Source: Bacteroidetes bacterium UBA2475 (GTDB taxonomy: Bacteria > Bacteroidota > Bacteroidia > B-17B0 > Aurantibacillaceae). Taken from it: a stretch of 64,000 nucleotides of DNA. The position numbers and the translations under genes were made by a program. The stretch spans positions 1 to 64,000 of the forward strand of contig DDPF01000003.1 of the NCBI GenBank assembly GCA_002342065.1. The letters are read 5' to 3'. Shown here in pieces: positions 1 through 8,984 of the stretch (positions within the stretch are counted from its first letter, which is position 1; every line of letters begins with the position of its first letter). The notes beneath the pieces were generated by a model. That model was not told where the DNA came from. It did no database searches and was given only the letters and a program-made list of their open reading frames with translations.

Positions 1-31
1 AAAGGCTTTTTTATTTTTATGATAAACGAAA

Positions 32-1090
32 TTATTTTTTTAATGTATTTTCTTTAGCAATAACAATAAATACAGGAAAATGATCGCTGTAACCACCAGT
101 ATATGATCCACCACTATATGTTCTAAACGGATAACCTTTGTAATTTCCAAAATCGCTCTTTAAATACGCCTTATTAAAAACGCGTACAGCATAATATTGC
201 CACGTTTCATATTTTTTTGGAAACCAGGTTTTATTTAAAATTACCTGATCAAACAAATTCCAGCTATCCTGCCACGCCAAAGTACCGGTTCCTTCTTTAT
301 ATAAAGGCTCCATTGGATTAAAATATTGATCATCTTTACATTTCGTATAATCACTATTTGTATTTATAACTTCTTTAATAGATACATTAACCGGATCGTC
401 GTTAAAATCGCCCATTAATGCAACTTTCGCAGTAGGATCTGCCTTAGTAATACTATCTGTAATATGCCTTGCAACTTTAGCTGCTTCATTCCTGTTTGGT
501 CTGCTTTTTAATTCACCACCTAAACGAGAAGGCCAGTGGTTTACTAAAACTGTTAAAGGCTCTCCCAAAAAAGAACCGCTCACCACCAAAATATCACGGG
601 TCTTGTGAGATGTATCACTTACATATTGTATATGATAAGAAACAGCTTTAATAACTTTAAAGTAGGATGGATTATAAATAAAAGACGGATCAACGCCACG
701 GGCATCTGGCCCTTCAATATGCATTACCTGATAATTACGTTTTTTTAAACGTGGAGAGTTTACAAGGTCCTGAACAACACTTTTATTTTCAGTTTCACAC
801 AAACCCAAAATAGCCAAACCATCTGGAGTAACATCAGTTGCCATTTGCGAAATAACTTCTGCCAAACGATCTATCTTAATGCGATAACGAGACCCGTTCC
901 ATGCGTTTTTTCCCGAAGGCGTAAAGTCCTCATCATTTTTCCATTGATCGTTTAAAGTGTCGTATAAATTCTCAACGTTCCAGAATCCAATAGCGGAAGT
1001 AAAATATTTTTTATCCTTCTCCAATTTTTGGCTAAATGTATAAGAGGCGAATGCAATAAAGACCGTAAGTACTATAAATTTTATTTTCAT
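32..1090 (-). CDS. Secreted endonuclease/exonuclease/phosphatase (EEP) family protein
   Basis: Predicted metal-dependent phosphodiesterase of the EEP (DNase I-like) fold, 352 aa, exported by an N-terminal signal peptide (residues 1-20). The family signatures appear in order: NVENLYD (38-44), GLCETEN with the metal-binding Glu (96-102), VNHWPSR with a catalytic His (183-189), GDFNDDP (227-233) and YSDHFPV (334-340). The catalytic set is therefore complete. The NVENLYD start and the signal peptide resemble extracellular nucleases of Bacteroidota. The ATG at 1090 follows a TAnnTTTG -7 box. The gene diverges from a TonB receptor operon whose lipoproteins carry OB-like domains, so a role in extracellular nucleic-acid breakdown is a reasonable inference. 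The substrate is not proven: EEP proteins also include sugar and lipid phosphatases. Confidence 0.85.
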   Translation of the reverse strand: MKIKFIVLTVFIAFASYTFSQKLEKDKKYFTSAIGFWNVENLYDTLNDQWKNDEDFTPSGKNAWNGSRYRIKIDRLAEVISQMATDVTPDGLAILGLCETENKSVVQDLVNSPRLKKRNYQVMHIEGPDARGVDPSFIYNPSYFKVIKAVSYHIQYVSDTSHKTRDILVVSGSFLGEPLTVLVNHWPSRLGGELKSRPNRNEAAKVARHITDSITKADPTAKVALMGDFNDDPVNVSIKEVINTNSDYTKCKDDQYFNPMEPLYKEGTGTLAWQDSWNLFDQVILNKTWFPKKYETWQYYAVRVFNKAYLKSDFGNYKGYPFRTYSGGSYTGGYSDHFPVFIVIAKENTLKK

Positions 1091-1109
1091 GATTTGTTTT
1101 TAGGAGAGC

Positions 1110-1137
1110 CAAAAGTAATAAATAAAATCAGCTCAAA
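1110..1137 (-). promoter_or_regulatory. Putative promoter of the EEP nuclease gene
   Basis: Read on the minus strand, TTTG (1137-1134) is followed after 16 bases by TACTTTTG (1117-1110). The latter matches the Bacteroidota -7 consensus TAnnTTTG exactly. The start codon lies 20 bases downstream. The spacer is slightly shorter than usual. Confidence 0.5.
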
Positions 1138-1253
1138 TGTTAAATGAATATTTTCTGTTTAAGGTTCTTGTTTAAACCGTTTTAACAAATAGTTCTTAAA
1201 TTTTGGTAATATTTTGTTTACAATTATCTAACTATTAAAAACGTAAATAATTA

Positions 1254-1261
1254 TATATTTG
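1254..1261 (+). promoter_or_regulatory. -7 promoter box of the TonB receptor operon
   Basis: TATATTTG matches TAnnTTTG exactly. No clear -33 TTTG sits at the normal spacing. Transcription would begin near 1265-1268, leaving a leader of about 190 bases that contains the inverted repeats described in the next entry. Confidence 0.5.
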
Positions 1262-1272
1262 CCACGATTTAG

Positions 1273-1380
1273 TAAGAAGTGATCATCCTTGAGGCATTAT
1301 AAAGGTTCTCTTTATAGTCCCGAAACCACTTCATAATAGTTAGAAATAATTAGGATGAAAGCAGGTGCAAATTCATCTTG
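1273..1380 (+). ncRNA. Candidate structured leader RNA with alternative pairings
   Basis: Three inverted repeats lie just downstream of the -7 box. GAAGTG (1276-1281) pairs with CACTTC (1327-1332) and encloses a hairpin TATAAAG/CTTTATA (1298-1304 with 1310-1316). A third hairpin pairs AGGATGAA (1352-1359) with TTCATCTT (1372-1379) around the loop AGCAGGTGCAAA. The segment TCATCCT (1283-1289) can instead pair with AGGATGA (1352-1358), so two exclusive folds are possible. The GGTGCAAATTC stretch faintly recalls part of the cobalamin riboswitch core, but the B12 box and the CCGC segment are absent. No known riboswitch is recognised. Confidence 0.35.
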
Positions 1381-1454
1381 ATTTATTTAAATGAACACAT
1401 AAGTGATTAACGTTTTAACAGTTTTAATAAAACAATATTTAATATTTTAGCTTA

Positions 1455-4010
1455 ATGATAAAATCTACAACTATCAAACATTTACTTTGTTTTGCATTAT
1501 TATTTTTTGCGGGAACTAATTTTTTTGCGCAGATCTCTCAATCTGATTCAACAATTACAGATCCTTCGGATAGTTTGGATAACACATTTAATATTCCTGT
1601 TTTTAACGCAACAGGTGGCGATATTGATTCAGATATTGGCCAGCAGGAGTCATCGTCTTTATTACAATCGGGTCGTGATCTTTTCGCTCAGTTTGCTATC
1701 TTCCATTTTAATGCCGCACGTTATCGCGTAAGAGGTTATTCTTTTGAAAATTTATCGATGATGCTTAATGGAATTGACATTAATAGTCCCGAAGTTGGCT
1801 TTGCTTCGTTTGGCGAATGGGGCGGCTTATACGGCGCTGCACCATTTAGCGAATACAGACTTGGTAACGGAGCATCGCGGTATGGCTTTTCAGGGCCTGC
1901 AGGCTATAATAATTTTGATTCAAAAGCTTCTTCTTTCAGAAAAGGTACGCGTATTGCTTATGGTACAACAAATAGAAATTTCAGACATCGTACAACCATA
2001 TCTCATTCAACGGGTATGATGGAGAACGGATGGGCATTAAGATTAACTGTGAGTAACACTATGGGCGACCAGGTATATATTCCCGGAACATATATTCAGG
2101 CAAATACTTTTTATTTGGGATTGGATAAAAAATTAAACAGTAAAAATCTATTATCGCTTACAGCATACTATTCTCCATCAGAAATAGGTGGCCGTTCAAA
2201 CGCACAGTTGGAAGCATACGAACTTACAAATGATAATTTTTACAACAGGAATTGGGGCTATCAAAACGGTAAAGTAAGAAACTCTGTTGTTCGAAAAACA
2301 AACAGACCAACGTTTATGTTAACACACGTTTTAACGCCAGGCACTACTTCAAAATTAAGTACATCCATATTTTTTAATTCAGGCAAAGCCAGTGTATCTG
2401 GAATAAACTGGAATAATTCTCCAAATCCATGGCCGGATTATTACAGATATTTTCCAAGCTATTTTTACAACCAGGGTTTAACCGACCAAGGAGATGCGCA
2501 AAAAGCATTATGGGAAAATGATGTGAACATGCGACAATTGAATTGGGACAGGATGATCGCTATGAACCAGGACAACGTATACACTTTACCATCCCAAATT
2601 GGACAAGGAACAAATACTACTGAAACAAGATCAAGGTATATCCTTGAGGACAGGATCGAAGACCTTAAGAATTTTGTTTTTAGTTCTGTTTACAATAAGC
2701 GTATTGAAAATTTATTTATCAGTGCTGGTATAAGCGGAAATGTTTACCGTAACCATAAGTATAAAACTATGAATGATTTGTTAGGCGGTACGTTTTGGTT
2801 AGACTATGACCAGTTTGCTTCAAATCTTGGTGTTAGCTCCAGCTTCCAGCAAAATAATCTTTCTAACCCTGATCAGAAAATTTACAAGGGAGATAAATTC
2901 GGTTACGATTTTAATATCAATATAAATAAAGCACAGGCGTGGACACAAGCAGAATATAGCGTTGGCAAATTTGATGCTTATGCCGGACTTCAATTTTCAA
3001 CGATGCAGGTTTGGAGAGAGGGATTTGTTGCTAACGGAAAATTTCCAACAACCAGTGAAGGAAAAAGTGCAGTTATCCCGTTCACAAATTACGGTATAAA
3101 AGGTGGTATTACTTACAAGCTTAATGGAAGAAATTTTATAACTGCACATGGTAGTTTTTTAACACGTCCACCGGAAGTAAACACGATGTTTATTTCTTCT
3201 GAAACAAGAAACGACATTACACAAGGTGTCACATCAGAGCAGGTAGCGAGCTACGAATTAAGTTATCTTCTTAAATCGCCCGGCTTTAAAGCCAGAGCAA
3301 CTTATTACAATACTTCTATTAACAACCAAAGCCAAATGCGCATTTTCTGGTATGATATTTATAATACCAATGTAAATTATTTTTTAACTGGCTTAAATGA
3401 AAAACATCAGGGTGTTGAATTAACTCTGGAAAAAACATTATTTACCTCACATATTTTACAAGGTGTTTTTGGTTATGGAAATTATTATTACACTAATCGC
3501 CCTAAAGCACAAGCATGGCAAACCAACAATAATACAGAGTTGTATACCAACAGAACCGTTTATTGGAAAAATTATTATGTAGGCGGCACGCCGCAACTAG
3601 CCAGTGGTTTTACATATAAATATATGGGCAAAAAATCATGGAATGTTAGCGCTACATTTAATTATTTTGGCGAATTATATATTATGACAAACCCTGATCG
3701 TAGAACTGAAGAAGCAGTAGTTGCATTTCAACAAGGAGATGATCCTCAGATAAATGATGTTGTTGGCCAGGAAAAAATGCCCGATTTTTATACTGTTAAT
3801 TTAAATGCAGGCAAATCTTTCAGATTAAAAGGTGGCAAATATTTTTTAGGCTTTAATGGTGGTATTAATAATCTATTAAATAATAAAAATGCTTTAAGTT
3901 TTGGTTACGAGCAAACACGTTGGGATATTGGCCAGTTAAACAGGTTCGAGAATAAATACCAATACATGATGGGTTTAACCTACAGGTTAAATGCCAGCTT
4001 TAGTTTTTAA
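1455..4010 (+). CDS. TonB-dependent outer-membrane receptor
   Basis: Outer-membrane receptor of 851 aa. A signal peptide (about residues 1-25, ending FFAQ) is followed directly by a plug-like region containing YRVRGYSFENLSMMLNGID. The long remainder alternates aromatic beta strands and ends in Phe (NASFSF), as expected of a 22-strand barrel. There is no N-terminal carboxypeptidase-regulatory-like domain, unlike the other two large receptors in this window. It is followed after 19 bases by two lipoprotein genes and ends at a shared terminator near 6571, so the three form one transcription unit. The substrate is unknown. The lipoproteins and the divergent nuclease suggest nucleic-acid-derived material. 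Confidence 0.85.
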   Translation: MIKSTTIKHLLCFALLFFAGTNFFAQISQSDSTITDPSDSLDNTFNIPVFNATGGDIDSDIGQQESSSLLQSGRDLFAQFAIFHFNAARYRVRGYSFENLSMMLNGIDINSPEVGFASFGEWGGLYGAAPFSEYRLGNGASRYGFSGPAGYNNFDSKASSFRKGTRIAYGTTNRNFRHRTTISHSTGMMENGWALRLTVSNTMGDQVYIPGTYIQANTFYLGLDKKLNSKNLLSLTAYYSPSEIGGRSNAQLEAYELTNDNFYNRNWGYQNGKVRNSVVRKTNRPTFMLTHVLTPGTTSKLSTSIFFNSGKASVSGINWNNSPNPWPDYYRYFPSYFYNQGLTDQGDAQKALWENDVNMRQLNWDRMIAMNQDNVYTLPSQIGQGTNTTETRSRYILEDRIEDLKNFVFSSVYNKRIENLFISAGISGNVYRNHKYKTMNDLLGGTFWLDYDQFASNLGVSSSFQQNNLSNPDQKIYKGDKFGYDFNININKAQAWTQAEYSVGKFDAYAGLQFSTMQVWREGFVANGKFPTTSEGKSAVIPFTNYGIKGGITYKLNGRNFITAHGSFLTRPPEVNTMFISSETRNDITQGVTSEQVASYELSYLLKSPGFKARATYYNTSINNQSQMRIFWYDIYNTNVNYFLTGLNEKHQGVELTLEKTLFTSHILQGVFGYGNYYYTNRPKAQAWQTNNNTELYTNRTVYWKNYYVGGTPQLASGFTYKYMGKKSWNVSATFNYFGELYIMTNPDRRTEEAVVAFQQGDDPQINDVVGQEKMPDFYTVNLNAGKSFRLKGGKYFLGFNGGINNLLNNKNALSFGYEQTRWDIGQLNRFENKYQYMMGLTYRLNASFSF

Positions 4011-4029
4011 TTTATAAATAATTCATACG

Positions 4030-5280
4030 ATGAAAAAAAATATTTTAAATCTTTTCCTTTTAGTTTCTCTATTAGCAGTAGCCGTTTCTTGTAAAAGAAA
4101 GGGAGAGATACCGCCAATAAAACCTAAAGGACCGTCTTTAACAATAGCTGAGCTCAAAGCAATTGCCAGCTGCACGAATAGTTGTGAAAGATTCTTTAAC
4201 AACGATACGTATTTATCTGGTGTGGTTTTAGCTGACAACGCAGCCGGTAACTTTTACAAAGAAACTTTTATAAGGGATGCAACAGGCGCGATACATTTGA
4301 CCTTAAAATCTTATCCACTTATTTTTGTGGGTGACAGTATTCGTATTAATATGAAAGGCTTGAGTATTGGGTATAACCCTACAACCTCTATGTTAGAAGT
4401 AGATTCTATTGATGCCGACAGGTCGATGGTAATACTTGGCAAAGGCGTTTATCCGCAGCCAAGACTATTGGATATGAACCTTATAACAACTCCAAACTAT
4501 TTTGCGGGCTTTATAAATGATCTTGTTGAAATTAAAGGTATTGGCTTTGCCTCTGTAGATACAAATCAATTATACGTTAACGTTAATACAACAGCGCAAA
4601 GCAGGCTAATGTATTCATGTGGTGGCGACCCAATAACTTTAAGAACAAATTCGTATGCTAATTTTTCAGGACAAAGAACGCCAAGCAAATATGGTAACAT
4701 TATTGGTATTGCCACAAATTACGGAACCACAAAACAATTAGTAATAAGGAACACAACGGAATGGAGTATGACAAATGCAACTTGTATTACGCCCGGACTT
4801 TATCTTAAAAAGAATTTTAACGATGCTTCAGTTACCAGTGGCGGGTGGACTATGCAAAACGTAAGCGGTAGCATTAACTGGGCAACAGCTACTCTAGGAT
4901 CATGGGCAAATAAGCCTTACGGGGTAATATCAAACTTTGTTTCAGGCAATCAGGCCTGCGAAACCTGGTTGATTTCGCCACCACTTAATCTTTCCGGCGC
5001 AACAAATCCTATTCTAACCTTTCAAAACGCCTGTAATTACTCGGGTCCTGATTTAGAATTGATGATCTCTACAAATTATACATCAGGTCAACCATCAACT
5101 GCTACATGGACACCATTAACATTCACACTTTCGGGTGGAGGTTTTGCTTTTGTAAGCTCTGGTAATATTTCACTGAACGCATATAAAACAAATGGTGTAA
5201 CCATTGCATACAAATATACAGGCACATCAAGCTCTGGAAAAACCTGGGAAGTAGATGACGTTATAGTTTCTGAGAATTAA
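4030..5280 (+). CDS. DUF5689/choice-of-anchor-J surface lipoprotein (copy 1)
   Basis: Lipoprotein of 416 aa: hydrophobic leader, then a lipobox ending AVSC followed by KRKG. Residues about 60-260 contain a beta-rich OB-like region (SGVVLADNAAGNFYKETFI, then GDSIRINMKG), the pattern of DUF5689 and of OB domains in predicted extracellular nucleases. Residues about 265-416 form a jelly-roll, choice-of-anchor-J type domain (GGWTMQNVSGSINWATA, then ACETWLISPPLNLSGA). It is a clear paralogue of the next gene, 19 bases downstream. It probably acts as the surface partner of the preceding TonB receptor, binding ligand or tethering it. The function is inferred from position only. Confidence 0.75.
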   Translation: MKKNILNLFLLVSLLAVAVSCKRKGEIPPIKPKGPSLTIAELKAIASCTNSCERFFNNDTYLSGVVLADNAAGNFYKETFIRDATGAIHLTLKSYPLIFVGDSIRINMKGLSIGYNPTTSMLEVDSIDADRSMVILGKGVYPQPRLLDMNLITTPNYFAGFINDLVEIKGIGFASVDTNQLYVNVNTTAQSRLMYSCGGDPITLRTNSYANFSGQRTPSKYGNIIGIATNYGTTKQLVIRNTTEWSMTNATCITPGLYLKKNFNDASVTSGGWTMQNVSGSINWATATLGSWANKPYGVISNFVSGNQACETWLISPPLNLSGATNPILTFQNACNYSGPDLELMISTNYTSGQPSTATWTPLTFTLSGGGFAFVSSGNISLNAYKTNGVTIAYKYTGTSSSGKTWEVDDVIVSEN

Positions 5281-5299
5281 TTTGATTTAAAAAGAAAAA

Positions 5300-6553
5300 A
5301 TGAAAAAAATATTTTATTTATTATTTGTTGTTTCACTTGGATTTACATCGTGTAAAAAAAAGTTTGACAATCCTGCACCGCAAGCCCCACCTGCTGTTAA
5401 CGGTTACATTACAATAGACTCGATTATAAAAAGATATAATGTTTATTATTCTGTGCCGCCAAGTAAAGTTTACAAATTTGCAAGCGACGTAAATGTTACC
5501 GGCATTGTAACTGCCGATGAGATAAGCGGCAATCTTTACAAATCTGTTTATATTAAAGATGCAACCGGTGGTATGAAAATTAATTTAACTTACTCGGGCG
5601 GTTTATATGTTGGTGATAGCATCCGAATAAATTTAAGAGGTGTGAAATTAAACAGCTATGGTAATCAAATACAACTAGATTCTATCGATCTTGAAAAGAG
5701 TGTTCATAAAATATCAAGCGGTACTTTGGTTAAACCAAGAAAAGTAACGATGAATCAATTGGCTACAATTAACCCACTTGTTTCGCAACTTTATTTTCAA
5801 TCTGAATTAGTTGAGTTAGATTCGGTTGAATTTGATACGGGATCTAAAGGTGTAACATTTGCTGATGCAGTTAATAAGGCCTCAGTGTCACTGGTACTTT
5901 ATAATTCTTTTGGAAGCAAAGTTATTGTTAGAACATCGGGTTATTCTAATTTCGCCTCTAATATTGTGCCTTGTGGAAAAGGAAATATCATTGCCATTGT
6001 TGGTCAGTACAACGGCGCCATTCAACTTACTATCCGCCAACATACCGATCTGAGTATTGCAACTGGCACTTGTCCTGTGTATGTAAAAAGTTTTAATGAT
6101 AATAGTATTACCAGCGGGGGCTGGACCACAAAGAATGTATTAGGTAATATTAATTGGGCTACCTCTAATGCAGGTGGCGCACCAACCTATTACGCTGCTA
6201 TTTCTAATTACATTTCGGGTAACCAAGCTTGCGAAACTTGGTTAATTTCTCCACCATTCAATCTTACGAATAATATTAATCCAATGCTTTCTTTCAATAA
6301 TGCATATAACTATACAGGTCCGGCGCTTGAAGCAATGGTATCTACAAATTATTCTGGCGGTGCAGTTAGTACAGCATCTTGGACAACTTTACCTTACACG
6401 GCATCAACAGGCGGATTTAATTTTGTGAACTCTGGAAATATTTCTTTGAACGCATATAAAACAAACAACGTTACTATTGCTTTTAAATATAGCGGCACTT
6501 CAAGTTCAGGTTCAACCTGGGAGCTGGATGATATTGCAATTTTAGACTATTGA
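5300..6553 (+). CDS. DUF5689/choice-of-anchor-J surface lipoprotein (copy 2)
   Basis: Lipoprotein of 417 aa with lipobox FTSC followed by KKKF. The architecture matches copy 1: an OB-like segment (VTGIVTADEISGNLYKSVYI, then GDSIRINLRG) and a C-terminal jelly-roll (GGWTTKNVLGNINWATS, then ACETWLISPPFNLT). The C-terminal domains of the two copies are much more alike than the N-terminal 60 residues, which suggests tandem duplication followed by divergence of the exposed stalk or binding face. It is the last gene of the operon; a strong hairpin terminator follows 18 bases after the stop. Confidence 0.75.
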   Translation: MKKIFYLLFVVSLGFTSCKKKFDNPAPQAPPAVNGYITIDSIIKRYNVYYSVPPSKVYKFASDVNVTGIVTADEISGNLYKSVYIKDATGGMKINLTYSGGLYVGDSIRINLRGVKLNSYGNQIQLDSIDLEKSVHKISSGTLVKPRKVTMNQLATINPLVSQLYFQSELVELDSVEFDTGSKGVTFADAVNKASVSLVLYNSFGSKVIVRTSGYSNFASNIVPCGKGNIIAIVGQYNGAIQLTIRQHTDLSIATGTCPVYVKSFNDNSITSGGWTTKNVLGNINWATSNAGGAPTYYAAISNYISGNQACETWLISPPFNLTNNINPMLSFNNAYNYTGPALEAMVSTNYSGGAVSTASWTTLPYTASTGGFNFVNSGNISLNAYKTNNVTIAFKYSGTSSSGSTWELDDIAILDY

Positions 6554-6570
6554 TGAAAAGTTAATTCATA

Positions 6571-6605
6571 AAAAAGCCCGACAAAAACATGTCGGGCTTT
6601 TTTAT
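6571..6605. terminator. Bidirectional Rho-independent terminator
   Basis: AAAAAGCCCGAC (6571-6582) pairs perfectly with GTCGGGCTTTTT (6591-6602) around an 8-base loop. T-runs on both strands let it serve the plus-strand receptor operon and the convergent minus-strand phosphohexomutase operon. Confidence 0.9.
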
Positions 6606-6616
6606 TTTAGATTTTT

Positions 6617-8023
6617 TTATCCCAGTAAAACTTTTTTAGCATCTGCTAAAATATCAAGCGCCTTCTCCTGTGTTGCGGCTTCAGCATATGTTCTTAGAAC
6701 AGGTTCAGTTCCACTTGCGCGAATCATTAACCAAGTATTTTCATCAAAGAAAAACTTGTAACCATCAAGGTCATCAATGCGTGATACTTTATATTTACCA
6801 AATTCTTTGTATGAATTAGATTTACAATTTTGTAATACTTTATTTTTTATAGCTTCGTCAATATAAAGATCGTTACGCTCAAAAGAAAAAGTACCGGTAA
6901 TGGCATACACTTCTTCAATTAATTCGTTCAACGATTTTCCTGTTTTTGCCATAAATTCCCAAATGGTCAATCCCATCCAGATACCATCACGTTCGGGGAT
7001 GTGACCTTTAATGGCAATGCCCCCACTCTCTTCGCCACCCACCAAAACATCTTCGGTAACCATAATGCTACAAATATATTTAAAACCAATTTTAACTACA
7101 TCTAATGGCAAGCCGTAATGCTCGCACATATTTTTAATTTTAACAGTGGTGCTAAAAGCCGTTGCTACTTTTCCGGTTTGGTTCTTGTATTTTACAAGAT
7201 AATGAATGAGCAATAAAATAATATGATGCGAGTCAACAAACTTTCCTTCCCCATCGTACAATCCAATTCTATCAGCGTCACCATCGGTAGCAAGGCCGCA
7301 GGAAATGTTTCCTTTTTGTTTTATGAAATTACTGAACTCTAAAAGATTTTTATGAATTGGTTCGGGAGCTTGTCCGTGAAACCCGGGATTATGATCATTA
7401 TGCAAATGATGGATCTCCGGAAATAAACGCGACATTACTCGTTGCCCTGCACCGAACATAGAATCGTAAGCCAGGTTTAAATTTGCATTTTTTATTGCCT
7501 GCAGGTCGAAGTTAGCTTCTACATGTTGAATGTAAAGATCTTCGAGCGGAACAATTTGTAGTTCACCTTTTTTTTCTGCTGCTGTAAGGTCGATCGAATT
7601 ATAATCAATAGAACATTTTTCAGGAATATCATTCTCTATATCCTGCACCAATTCAGGGCCAAGTGGGCCGCCGTAATGTGCTTTAATTTTGTAACCGTTA
7701 TATGTGTGAGGGTTATGACTTGCTGTAATAATAATACCTAAATGTGTTTTATATTTTACACAGCCTAAAGAGATCATGGGCGTGCTGATAAAATCTTTTG
7801 CAAGCAATACTTTTATATCATGCGCCAAAAATACTTTTGCCGTTGTTTCAGCAAATAAAGGTCCGCCAAAACGGCAATCGTGACCAACAACCACAATTGG
7901 ATTTTTATGATTTTTAACCAGCCACTTTGCGGTTGCTTCGGTAACGCGTGCAACATTTTCAACAGTAAAATCCTGGGCAATAATTGCTCTCCAGCCATCT
8001 GTTCCAAATTTTATCTTTGTCAT
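6617..8023 (-). CDS. Phosphoglucomutase/phosphomannomutase family protein
   Basis: Cytoplasmic alpha-D-phosphohexomutase, 468 aa, interconverting hexose 1- and 6-phosphates. All four active-site loops are present: TASHNP with the phosphoserine (100-105), the metal loop DGDADR (247-252), the sugar-recognition loop GGEESGG (329-335) and the phosphate-binding loop RASGTEP (435-441). The short length and GGEESGG loop fit bacterial PGM/PMM-type enzymes. Glucose, mannose or glucosamine specificity cannot be read from the motifs alone. It is last in the greA-HIT-mutase series, 8 bases after the HIT gene stop. Confidence 0.9.
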   Translation of the reverse strand: MTKIKFGTDGWRAIIAQDFTVENVARVTEATAKWLVKNHKNPIVVVGHDCRFGGPLFAETTAKVFLAHDIKVLLAKDFISTPMISLGCVKYKTHLGIIITASHNPHTYNGYKIKAHYGGPLGPELVQDIENDIPEKCSIDYNSIDLTAAEKKGELQIVPLEDLYIQHVEANFDLQAIKNANLNLAYDSMFGAGQRVMSRLFPEIHHLHNDHNPGFHGQAPEPIHKNLLEFSNFIKQKGNISCGLATDGDADRIGLYDGEGKFVDSHHIILLLIHYLVKYKNQTGKVATAFSTTVKIKNMCEHYGLPLDVVKIGFKYICSIMVTEDVLVGGEESGGIAIKGHIPERDGIWMGLTIWEFMAKTGKSLNELIEEVYAITGTFSFERNDLYIDEAIKNKVLQNCKSNSYKEFGKYKVSRIDDLDGYKFFFDENTWLMIRASGTEPVLRTYAEAATQEKALDILADAKKVLLG

Positions 8024-8031
8024 ACAATATT

Positions 8032-8427
8032 CTATTTAAAATTTAACGCTATAGAATTAGCTATCTCTTCAAATTCTTCTTTACTTAATTTTAGTTTTGC
8101 ATTTGCAAAATTACAATCGTTCATAGTACTTATTGGAATTAAATGAACGTGTGCATGTGGCACTTCAAGCCCTATAACCTGCATGGATATTCTGTTGCAG
8201 TTTATTGATCTTTTGATAGCTAAAGAAACTCTTTTACTAAAGTCCATTAAGCCTAAATATGTTTTATCGTCGAGGTCAAAAATATAATCCACTTCTTTTT
8301 TTGGAACAACTAAAGTATGGCCTTTTGTTAGCGGGGCAATATCTAAAAAAGAAAAGTAATTTTCGTCTTCGGCAATTTTGTAACAAGGTATTTGCCCGGA
8401 AATAATTTTTGAAAATATACCTGGCAT
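8032..8427 (-). CDS. HIT family nucleotide hydrolase/transferase
   Basis: Histidine-triad protein of 131 aa, the usual length for the Hint/HinT branch. The triad HAHVH is at residues 91-95 followed by LIPI, and the N-terminal motif FLDIAPLTKGHTLVVPK is typical. Such proteins hydrolyse purine nucleoside phosphoramidates or related nucleotidyl conjugates in the cytoplasm. It starts 5 bases after the greA stop, so the genes are probably co-transcribed and translationally coupled. The physiological substrate is unknown. Confidence 0.9.
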   Translation of the reverse strand: MPGIFSKIISGQIPCYKIAEDENYFSFLDIAPLTKGHTLVVPKKEVDYIFDLDDKTYLGLMDFSKRVSLAIKRSINCNRISMQVIGLEVPHAHVHLIPISTMNDCNFANAKLKLSKEEFEEIANSIALNFK

Positions 8428-8432
8428 TTTAT

Positions 8433-8906
8433 TTAAATAGTAATTTCCGAGATCTGAAAAGTAACTTTACCGGCAGGCACCTGCACATCCACTTTCTCTC
8501 CAACTTTTTTGCCAAGTAATGCTTTACCAATTGGTGAGTCGACAGAAATTTTTCCAATTTTAAGATCGGCTTCATTCTCTGCAACTAAAGTATATTTCAT
8601 AACGGCACCGTTGTTGGTATTTTTAATTTTAACTGTGGTTAGGATGCTTACTTTAGTAAGATCTATTTGCGTTTCGTCAACTATTCTGGCGTTTGCAATT
8701 ACATCCTCTAATTTTGCAATTCTAAGTTCTAATAAAGCCTGGGCTTCGCGCGCGGCATCATATTCTGCATTTTCGCTCAGATCGCCTTTATCGCGGGCGT
8801 CAACAATGGCTTGTGTAGCTGCTTTTCTTTCAACAGTTCTTAGCTGTTGTAACTCATCCTTCATTTTCTGCAAGCCTTCTTCGGTATAATATCCTATTTG
8901 TGCCAT
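8433..8906 (-). CDS. greA: Transcription elongation factor GreA
   Basis: GreA of 157 aa, full length for the family. The N-terminal coiled coil spans about residues 1-75 (YYTEEGLQKMKDELQQLRTV, then DLSENAEYDAAREAQ, carrying the acidic tip residues). The C-terminal FKBP-like domain follows (SPIGKALLGKKVGEKVDVQV). It inserts into the secondary channel of RNA polymerase and stimulates transcript cleavage in backtracked complexes. First gene of a three-gene unit with a HIT hydrolase and a phosphohexomutase. Confidence 0.95.
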   Translation of the reverse strand: MAQIGYYTEEGLQKMKDELQQLRTVERKAATQAIVDARDKGDLSENAEYDAAREAQALLELRIAKLEDVIANARIVDETQIDLTKVSILTTVKIKNTNNGAVMKYTLVAENEADLKIGKISVDSPIGKALLGKKVGEKVDVQVPAGKVTFQISEITI

Positions 8907-8928
8907 AATTACCTATTCTTAAAAAAAC

Positions 8929-8959
8929 AAAGAATCCCGATTAAATACCGGGACTCTTT
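8929..8959 (-). terminator. Terminator of the PorV-family operon
   Basis: AAAGA-A-TCCCG (8929-8939) pairs with CGGGA-C-TCTTT (8949-8959) with one internal mismatch. On the minus strand it is followed by a T-rich run, and it sits just after the stop of the PorV/PorQ-family gene and before greA. Confidence 0.7.
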
Positions 8960-8984
8960 TAATATAACAAATGTATGAAAAATT

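Noticed and set aside
1273..1400. Cobalamin riboswitch before the first TonB receptor
   Set aside because: Only a GGTGCAAATTC-like stretch matches; the downstream CCGC segment and the B12 box are missing.
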